Below are positions 63,171-64,000 of a stretch of DNA of 64,000 nt, in pieces. Position 1 is the stretch's first letter. The number at the start of each line of letters is the position of its first letter. Location of the stretch: the NCBI RefSeq assembly GCF_900299535.1, contig NZ_OMKE01000001.1:751-64750 (forward strand), read 5' to 3'. Under the pieces are notes generated by a model that ran no database searches, was not told the DNA's origin, and worked only from the letters and a program-made list of their open reading frames with translations. Both the position numbers and the translations under genes were made by a program. This DNA comes from Aquimarina aquimarini (lineage in GTDB: Bacteria > Bacteroidota > Bacteroidia > Flavobacteriales > Flavobacteriaceae).

Positions 63171-64000
63171 ATGGAAAAACCTCATAACATAGCTTCTCAC
63201 GCAGTGTGTACTTATCTAGAAAATTTAGAACTCCTCATGGGAACATTTACTACTCATAATTTTAAACCTCATTTTCATGAGAGTTATACTGTTATATTAA
63301 TAGATAAGGGAATAGGAGATTATTCTAATAGTAATTCTAATTTGGTACTATCTTCAGGATCTATCTTAGTTTTTAATCCGTATGAAGTACATACTGGAAA
63401 AGCTGTTGGTACAAGCCCCTGGAGTTTTTTGACAATGTATATTCCTGTAGAGATCATGAAAAAAGCTTTAGTAAATATAGATTTTAAGGATAATAAGCCT
63501 CCTTATTTTAGCCAAAACATTATAGAAAATAAAATTTTGTATGATATTGCTAAATTTGCCTTTTACAGTCTATTAGATAAAAACAAGGATAGCTATAATC
63601 ATGATAATTTAATAAAATTTCTAGAGCTATTAGTTAAAGAGTATGGTACTGTTTATGAAAAGAATATAACTGCTATGCCTTATAAATATAAAGTAGCTAA
63701 TGAAATAAGAAAACATATACATAAAAATTACTTAAATGATGTATCTCTTGAATACTTATCGTCTATTACTGGATTGAAAAGAGATGGAGTTATAAAAACA
63801 TTTAAACAGTACTACGATCTCCCTCCTCGTCAGTATATACTCAATTTACGAATAGAGAAAGCCAAAAAACTATTATTGAAAAAAATATCATCTACAGAAG
63901 TAGCCCATGAAACTGGTTTTTTTGATCAAAGTCATTTTATTAAAAACTTTAAAAAGGTTATTGGAGTTACTCCAAAAAAATATGCTTCTATAGTGATATG
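63171..64000 (+). CDS. AraC family transcriptional regulator (3' end outside window)
   Basis: The frame is open from the ATG at 63171 to the window end, 276 codons without a stop. The N-terminal half is an AraC-type cupin (THNFKPHFHESYTVILIDKG ... GSILVFNPYEVHTGKA), and the C-terminal half holds two helix-turn-helix units, the second ending GFFDQSHFIKNFKKVIGVTP. Family members bind a small ligand in the cupin and activate nearby genes. It appears nearly complete, lacking only its last residues. Target genes are probably to the right or the preceding lipoprotein. Confidence 0.92.
   Translation, partial: MEKPHNIASHAVCTYLENLELLMGTFTTHNFKPHFHESYTVILIDKGIGDYSNSNSNLVLSSGSILVFNPYEVHTGKAVGTSPWSFLTMYIPVEIMKKALVNIDFKDNKPPYFSQNIIENKILYDIAKFAFYSLLDKNKDSYNHDNLIKFLELLVKEYGTVYEKNITAMPYKYKVANEIRKHIHKNYLNDVSLEYLSSITGLKRDGVIKTFKQYYDLPPRQYILNLRIEKAKKLLLKKISSTEVAHETGFFDQSHFIKNFKKVIGVTPKKYASIVI

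Noticed and set aside
1-64000. CRISPR arrays, tRNA, rRNA, transposases or phage genes
   Set aside because: Looked for by repeats, conserved RNA motifs and protein signatures; none could be supported in the window.

Overview
The window looks like a chromosomal segment from a Flavobacteriaceae member, probably marine and Aquimarina-like. The reasons are a strongly AT-rich sequence, SusC/SusD pairs, Bacteroidetes lipoproteins, type IX secretion (T9SS) C-terminal sorting domains, an ECF sigma/FecR module and TAnnTTTG -7 boxes. The family-level call is solid; the genus is a guess. No rRNA, tRNA, CRISPR array or intact insertion sequence was seen.

Layout. (1) 1-2900: an array of near-identical cassettes. 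Each pairs a 103-aa protein resembling the tail of a polymorphic toxin with a small membrane protein, coupled by ATGA overlaps. Each membrane gene carries a TTTA repeat tract at the same codon. A CPBP protease gene follows, then a relic of another cassette. (2) 2992-6456: a very large secreted BNR/sortilin-like T9SS protein. (3) 6966-9966: a uracil-DNA-glycosylase-family gene, then an ornithine-cyclodeaminase-like/aminotransferase operon behind a leader with a terminator and a competing hairpin. (4) 10011-10134: a structured inverted-repeat element. (5) 10156-11433: a lipoprotein and a DUF1287 protein. (6) 11505-20545: a complete trp operon on the minus strand (trpL-E-G-D-x-x-C-x-F-B-A), interrupted by three non-trp genes and preceded by a classical attenuator whose leader peptide contains Trp-Trp-Trp. 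(7) 20602-23917: marR-yceI, with tandem palindromes at the marR start, divergent from a thioredoxin/rhodanese group. (8) 24022-38223: an alpha-mannoside utilisation locus (SusC-SusD-GH92-ROK-MFS-GH92-ROK), with an Lrp-type regulator on the other side of the SusC promoter region. (9) 39238-40470: a decayed sigma/FecR/redoxin relic. (10) 40763-46451: a TlpA-like lipoprotein and a second giant T9SS BNR protein. (11) 46602-53265: topoisomerase III, a methyltransferase, a U32 (TrhP-like) protein with a ferredoxin, and a processive family-2 glycosyltransferase. (12) 53642-54384: a LytTR membrane regulator broken by a frameshift. (13) 54901-64000: an ECF sigma - FecR - SusC (with STN domain) - SusD - lipoprotein locus, then a small lipoprotein and an AraC regulator cut by the window edge.

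How the genes work together. In the mannoside locus SusC/D would import alpha-mannosides, two lipoprotein GH92 enzymes would release mannose, the FucP-like transporter would carry the sugar across the inner membrane and two ROK kinases would phosphorylate it. In the right-hand locus ligand binding at the STN-bearing SusC would signal through FecR to the ECF sigma factor. In the trp operon the leader shows how tryptophan supply can set expression. The least explained parts are the left-end cassette array, the leader at 7721-7893, the element at 10011-10134 and the extra genes inside the trp operon.
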